A stretch of 29,033 bases of DNA from an uncultured Eubacteriales bacterium. GTDB taxonomy: Bacteria; Bacillota; Clostridia; UBA1381. The notes beneath the pieces were generated by a model. That model was not told the DNA's origin. It saw nothing but the letters and a program-made list of their open reading frames with translations, and searched no databases. The translations under genes and the position numbers were made by a program. Location: positions 1 through 29,033 of the forward strand of contig CAJKHT010000033.1 of the NCBI GenBank assembly GCA_905199755.1, in the 5' to 3' direction. Positions 25,701-29,033 of the stretch are shown here, piece after piece (position 1 is the stretch's first letter; the number at the start of each line of letters is the position of its first letter).

Positions 25701-27452
25701 GTGAAAATTTCTGACGATATAAATTGCTGTGTAAGCATGAATGAAGGAATGCAATATGAATTTAGATGTAATAAAGTCGAAGAAGATGTGTTTTTATATG
25801 AATTTCAGCTTACATGGCAGGGAAAAAATGTTGTAAATAATCATGCTTTTGAGATAAGGTGGTCAGTGCCGCTGCATGATATTCTATATCGTTGGACTCC
25901 TTCGTGTTGTCTTGACAGATCCATTGCTCTTGATCGAAGTGTATATGAAGATACTATGATATCCGGCAAGGCACCGGCGGTGGTTTTTTTTAATGGAAAA
26001 TCCGAGAACAGATACTCATGGGCAGTGAATGAATGTGTAAGGCAGGTATCCTTTAATACCGGAATTATTGAAGAAAACCATACGGTTGAAAGTGTAATAC
26101 GTTTGTCGCTAGGTCAGTTTGCAACACAAAAATCGGAGCGCTTGATATTACGTATGGATTTTCGTAACATATCCATAAAAAAGGCTGTAAATGCCATTTC
26201 GGAGTGGTGGAGCGGTGACTGCGGTATGTGGAGTGCGTATGCTCCGAAAGATTCAAAAAAGCCCGTATATTCATTTTGGTATTCCTATCATCAGAGGCTT
26301 TCGGCGAGGGAAATCGAAGAAGAATGCAGACGAGCAAAAAAGATGGGATTTGATATCTGCATAATAGACGACGGATGGCAGACAGACGATCGTAATCGAG
26401 GATATGCATTTTGCGGAGATTGGAAACCGTCGTCGGCAAAGATACCCAATATGAAGACCCATGTGGATGCAGTGCATAAAATAGGTATGAAGTATGTACT
26501 TTGGTACAGCGTTCCGTTTATGGGATATAAATCGGAGCATTATGATGAATTTTGTGATATGATATTGCGAGATGATGCGGCTAATCAAGCAGGTATACTT
26601 GATCCGCGTTACAAGAAAGTACGCGATTTCCTTATCAACATCTATAAAACAGCAATGTTGTCGTGGAAACTTGATGGATTTAAGCTTGATTTTATAGACG
26701 TATGGTGTAATTCCGAAAATAACAAGCCGTACGAGCATAATATGGATATTGCTGTTTTACAGGATGCAGTAGATGTTTTTATGTCAAGCGTATATTCGGA
26801 ATTAAAAAAAATAAATCCGGAGGTTCTTATTGAATTTAGGCAGACATACATAGGTCCAAATATGAAAAAATACGGAAATATGTTTCGTGTGGGAGATTGC
26901 CCGAATGACTTGCTGAAAAACAGAGCGGGAGTTTTGGATTTACGAATGCTTATGGGTAATCTTGCGGTACATTCGGATATGCTTATGTGGAATAAGGACG
27001 AAAAACCGGAGCTTGCGGCATTGCAGATTATAAGTGTTTTATTCGGAGTTATTCAATATTCGGAAAAACTGGAATACATGAGTGACAGAATGAAACAAAT
27101 GTCATACTTTTGGCTCAAATTTGTAAATGAAAAAAGAGATTTGCTGCTCAATTCGGAATTAGAGGTATATGAACCACAGCTGTTATACACATGGGCAAAG
27201 GCAAGTAATGCAAGTGAATGTATAGCGGCGGTATATTCGGTTGATAAATGTGTAAAACCTGACGAAAGGGAAACGATTTATATCGCAAATGGAAGTGAAA
27301 ATGACAGAATACTATCAGAGCTTAACGGCAGCTATTATACAGAGGTAATGGATTGTTACGGCAATACCGTATTCAGTGGCAGAAAAATAATGAATAATAT
27401 AAATGTAATTGAAGTGCCGATGGGAGGATTGGCAATTCTCAAACGTATATAG
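25701..27452 (+). CDS. GH36-like alpha-galactosidase, cytoplasmic
   Basis: Enzyme of 583 residues from GTG 25701 (601 if ATG 25647 is used). It shows clan GH-D signatures: IIDDGWQ (Asp223-Gln227), DGFKLDFID with candidate nucleophile Asp330, and FRVGDCPND with candidate acid/base Asp399. The spacing is close to that of known GH36 enzymes. A beta-sandwich N-terminal part (about 1-170) precedes the barrel, and a short C-terminal beta domain follows. At under 600 residues it is shorter than most GH36 proteins (650-750), mainly through a reduced N-terminal domain. No signal peptide, so it would remove alpha-linked galactose, or N-acetylgalactosamine, from imported oligosaccharides. The exact sugar is uncertain. 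It lies between GH3 and the hydrolase gene on the same transcript. Confidence 0.82.
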   Translation: MKISDDINCCVSMNEGMQYEFRCNKVEEDVFLYEFQLTWQGKNVVNNHAFEIRWSVPLHDILYRWTPSCCLDRSIALDRSVYEDTMISGKAPAVVFFNGKSENRYSWAVNECVRQVSFNTGIIEENHTVESVIRLSLGQFATQKSERLILRMDFRNISIKKAVNAISEWWSGDCGMWSAYAPKDSKKPVYSFWYSYHQRLSAREIEEECRRAKKMGFDICIIDDGWQTDDRNRGYAFCGDWKPSSAKIPNMKTHVDAVHKIGMKYVLWYSVPFMGYKSEHYDEFCDMILRDDAANQAGILDPRYKKVRDFLINIYKTAMLSWKLDGFKLDFIDVWCNSENNKPYEHNMDIAVLQDAVDVFMSSVYSELKKINPEVLIEFRQTYIGPNMKKYGNMFRVGDCPNDLLKNRAGVLDLRMLMGNLAVHSDMLMWNKDEKPELAALQIISVLFGVIQYSEKLEYMSDRMKQMSYFWLKFVNEKRDLLLNSELEVYEPQLLYTWAKASNASECIAAVYSVDKCVKPDERETIYIANGSENDRILSELNGSYYTEVMDCYGNTVFSGRKIMNNINVIEVPMGGLAILKRI

Positions 27453-27461
27453 GGAGGATAT

Positions 27462-28598
27462 ATGAATTTTGAAAATCTGAAGAATTTTATGGAATATATG
27501 GCGGCAGAAAAAACACCCGGAAATGCCATTAATGTGTATTGGGATGGAAAGCTTGCCTTTAAGTATGCGTGCGGAGTATCAGACATTGATACAAAATCAC
27601 CGTTGACGGGAGACGAATATTTTAATATATATTCCTGCTCCAAAATAACAACCGTTACAGCCGGAATGCAGCTGCTGGAAAGGGGAGAATTTCTTTTGAC
27701 AGATCCGCTTTGTGAGTATATTCCCGAATATAAAAATATGTATATTAAGAACAAAGACGGAATTTTAACGGAAGCAAAAAATAAGATAACAATCGGCGAT
27801 TTGTTTACAATGACTTCGGGCATGACATATGAGTTGGAAAGCGATGCAATGAAAAAGGCAAAAGAACTTACCGGCGGAAAAATGGATACTGTTACGGTAG
27901 TAAAAGCGCTTGCTTGTGAACCGTTATCGTTTGAGCCGGGAACTCATTGGCAGTATAGTCTAAGTCATGATGTCCTTGCCGGATTGATAAGCGTAATAAG
28001 CGGAAAGAAGTTTAGGGATTACGTACAAGAAAACATTTTTGCTCCTCTTGATATGAAAGAAACAGTATTTCATCACACTGAAAAAACAAAGAAAAACACA
28101 ATGTCGCAATATGAATACCATACCGAAAACAACAAATTTGTCAATGTGGGAAAAAATGTTGCCAGAGGATATGTGATGGGAGAAGAATATGATAGTGGGG
28201 GTGCGGGACTAACTTCAAAGGTACATGATTATGCAAAGCTTATTGCTGCTTTGGCAAACCGCGGAATGGGACTCACAGGAGAACGCATATTATCAGAATA
28301 CTCTGTAGAGCTTATGCGCACAAACAGATTAAATAATGTTCAGCTAAGGGATTTTAACTGGAATACGCTTGCAGGATGCGGATACGGGCTGGGTTTGCGT
28401 ACACATATCAATAAGGTTGAATCGGGAATCATAAGCAATTATGGCGAGAGTGGCTGGGGAGGCGCTGCCGGAGCAACAGCATTTTTTGATCCTGATATTA
28501 ACCTAGCCGTATTCTATACACAGCACACGCTTAATCAAAAAGATGAATTCAGCGAGCCTAAATTAAGAAATGTAGTGTATTCATGTCTTAATACATAA
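27462..28598 (+). CDS. Serine hydrolase of the beta-lactamase/esterase (class C-like) family
   Basis: Protein of 378 residues in the PF00144 beta-lactamase-related family. The SxxK motif is Ser58-Cys-Ser-Lys61, the second motif is Tyr165-Ser-Leu in HWQYSLSHD, and a Gly-rich GWGGAAG near the C-terminus stands in place of the KTG triad. Family members include esterases, peptidases and penicillin-binding-like proteins; the absence of a signal peptide argues against a cell-wall or antibiotic role. AGGGAGG precedes the ATG, which is 9 bases after the GH36-like gene. In this setting an esterase that strips acyl groups from imported sugars is plausible (inference). It is the last gene of the locus before the insertion sequence. 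Confidence 0.85.
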   Translation: MNFENLKNFMEYMAAEKTPGNAINVYWDGKLAFKYACGVSDIDTKSPLTGDEYFNIYSCSKITTVTAGMQLLERGEFLLTDPLCEYIPEYKNMYIKNKDGILTEAKNKITIGDLFTMTSGMTYELESDAMKKAKELTGGKMDTVTVVKALACEPLSFEPGTHWQYSLSHDVLAGLISVISGKKFRDYVQENIFAPLDMKETVFHHTEKTKKNTMSQYEYHTENNKFVNVGKNVARGYVMGEEYDSGGAGLTSKVHDYAKLIAALANRGMGLTGERILSEYSVELMRTNRLNNVQLRDFNWNTLAGCGYGLGLRTHINKVESGIISNYGESGWGGAAGATAFFDPDINLAVFYTQHTLNQKDEFSEPKLRNVVYSCLNT

Positions 28599-28706
28599 GT
28601 TAGGGATGGAAATGTAAAGAAATGTTCAGTCGAAAAATCCCCTAAATCTTGAATATACGTAATATTAAAGCTGTTTTTGGAAATTTCATCACCTGCATAT
28701 CTTCCG

Positions 28707-28724
28707 TCGGGGAGTCAACCCCGA
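28707..28724 (+). terminator. Short GC-rich hairpin at the locus/insertion-sequence junction
   Basis: TCGGGG (28707-28712) pairs perfectly with CCCCGA (28719-28724) around a 6-base loop, followed by ATTTTGTGT. It could be a weak terminator for the upstream operon or part of the insertion-sequence end. The rest of 28599-28706 holds no gene; a weak TTAGGGAT / ATCCCCTAA repeat (28600-28607, 28637-28645) is the only other structure seen. Confidence 0.35.
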
Positions 28725-28739
28725 ATTTTGTGTAAAGAC

Positions 28740-28768
28740 TTTACGAAACCTCCAAGATGATATATAAT
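28740..28768 (+). promoter_or_regulatory. Promoter of the transposase gene
   Basis: TTTACG (28740-28745) and a perfect TATAAT (28763-28768) are separated by 17 bases, an ideal sigma-A spacing. Transcription would start at about 28775, inside the right half of the inverted repeat described next, so the native transcript lacks the left arm. Confidence 0.65.
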
Positions 28769-28790
28769 AAAAATATCATTTTGGAGGTTT
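28746..28790 (+). repeat. 18-bp inverted repeat hiding the transposase ribosome binding site
   Basis: Arms 28746-28763 and 28773-28790 pair along all 18 positions (one G-U pair) around a 9-base loop. The right arm contains the GGAGG ribosome binding site of the transposase (28783-28787). Only RNA that starts upstream of 28746 contains both arms. Confidence 0.85.
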
Positions 28791-28795
28791 TAATT

Positions 28796-29033
28796 ATGCC
28801 AAGGTATAAATTAAGTCCCGAAGAACGGGCAGCGGAAAAAGAACGCAAGGAGAATTTGCGTAACATCATGAAAGGGTTGGATGTAAAGAATTTTGATGAC
28901 CTGAAAGATGTGTTTAAGATGATGGTCGGAGAAATGCTTGAAAACGGTCTTGACGGAGAGCTTGACGATGAATTAGGCTATCATAATACGGAGCTTCTTT
29001 TGAAGAAATATCGAGATGTGGTATGGAGCATCG
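28796..29033 (+). CDS. IS256-family transposase, N-terminal fragment
   Basis: The first 79 residues of a mutator-type (IS256-family) transposase; the frame stays open to the window end, so the gene is truncated by the window rather than shown to be broken. It starts MPRYKLSPEER and contains MVGEMLENGLDGELDDELGY, matching the family's characteristic N-terminal pattern of a helical segment followed by L-x-GEL-D-x-LGY. The DDE catalytic residues lie beyond the window. GGAGG at 28783-28787 is 8 bases before the ATG and sits in a stable inverted repeat. Confidence 0.85.
   Translation, partial: MPRYKLSPEERAAEKERKENLRNIMKGLDVKNFDDLKDVFKMMVGEMLENGLDGELDDELGYHNTELLLKKYRDVVWSI

Larger units (their letters stand above)
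28710..29033 (+). mobile_element. IS256-family insertion sequence, left part, cut by the window edge
   Basis: The region carries the start of an IS256-type transposase with its own promoter and leader. The left boundary is approximate because the right end and target duplication are outside the window; the terminal inverted repeat probably lies around 28707-28745, where TTTTGTGTAAAG and a GTAAAG-A-CTTTAC inverted repeat occur. It inserted downstream of the sugar locus in the same orientation and does not disrupt any of its genes. Confidence 0.7.

Noticed and set aside
26271..26738. Antisense open frame of 155 codons opposite the GH36-like gene
   Set aside because: The + strand frame contains the catalytic DDGWQ and FKLDF motifs, so the antisense frame is a shadow.
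27356..27823. Antisense open frame of 155 codons opposite the serine hydrolase start
   Set aside because: It spans the boundary of two supported + strand genes and has no family features.
28600..28645. TTAGGGAT / ATCCCCTAA inverted repeat as the operon terminator
   Set aside because: The 8-bp stem has a bulge, a 29-base loop and no following T-run, so it is too weak to call.
1..29033. CRISPR array, tRNA or rRNA genes, phage genes
   Set aside because: No regularly spaced repeats, no cloverleaf or conserved rRNA stretches and no phage structural or integrase-like proteins were seen.

Overview
The window looks like a Gram-positive polysaccharide-utilisation locus from an anaerobic, gut-type Clostridia (Oscillospiraceae/Ruminococcaceae-like). 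This rests on the moderately low GC, strong AGGAGG-type ribosome binding sites, Gram-positive lipoprotein and Sec signals, an S-layer-homology (SLH) surface protein, and LplB/YtcP-type CUT1 sugar permeases. The taxon is an inference. Every gene lies on the + strand with short gaps, so the locus reads as one long gene series with terminator-like hairpins near 15.74 kb and 21.53 kb.

Layout. (1) 0.1-4.6 kb: a lipoprotein solute-binding protein, two CUT1 permeases and a cytoplasmic M14-type zinc peptidase/deacylase. No ATPase gene is present, so a shared MsmK/UgpC-type ATPase elsewhere is presumably used. (2) 4.6-15.7 kb: secreted proteins. Two paralogous heparinase II/III-fold polysaccharide lyases flank a lectin-like/Ig-like protein, followed by a large protein with a tandem duplication of a concanavalin-like domain; a hairpin terminator closes this block. 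(3) 15.9-21.5 kb: a secreted two-domain lectin-like protein with an acidic tail, then a 1393-residue SLH protein probably displayed on the cell wall; a second hairpin terminator follows. (4) 21.6-28.6 kb: five proteins without signal peptides. These are an unrecognised protein with a possible deacetylase/glycosidase-like barrel, a 72-residue zinc-ribbon protein overlapping it, a GH3 glycosidase, a GH36-like alpha-galactosidase and a serine beta-lactamase-fold hydrolase/esterase. (5) 28.7 kb to the end: the left part of an IS256-family insertion sequence, cut by the window edge.

How it may work. Surface-associated or secreted lyases and binding proteins attack a uronic-acid-containing, galactose-decorated polysaccharide. 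The ABC importer takes up the oligosaccharides. Intracellular GH3, GH36, the hydrolase/esterase and the M14 enzyme then finish them. The substrate cannot be named from sequence alone.

The most interesting details are three. The second lyase has Asn in place of the second His of the usual metal-binding HxH motif. The N-terminal half of that lyase looks like the stand-alone gene just upstream fused to the other lyase. The transposase start is embedded in an 18-bp inverted repeat overlapping a consensus promoter, an arrangement that would hide its ribosome binding site only on transcripts entering from outside the element.
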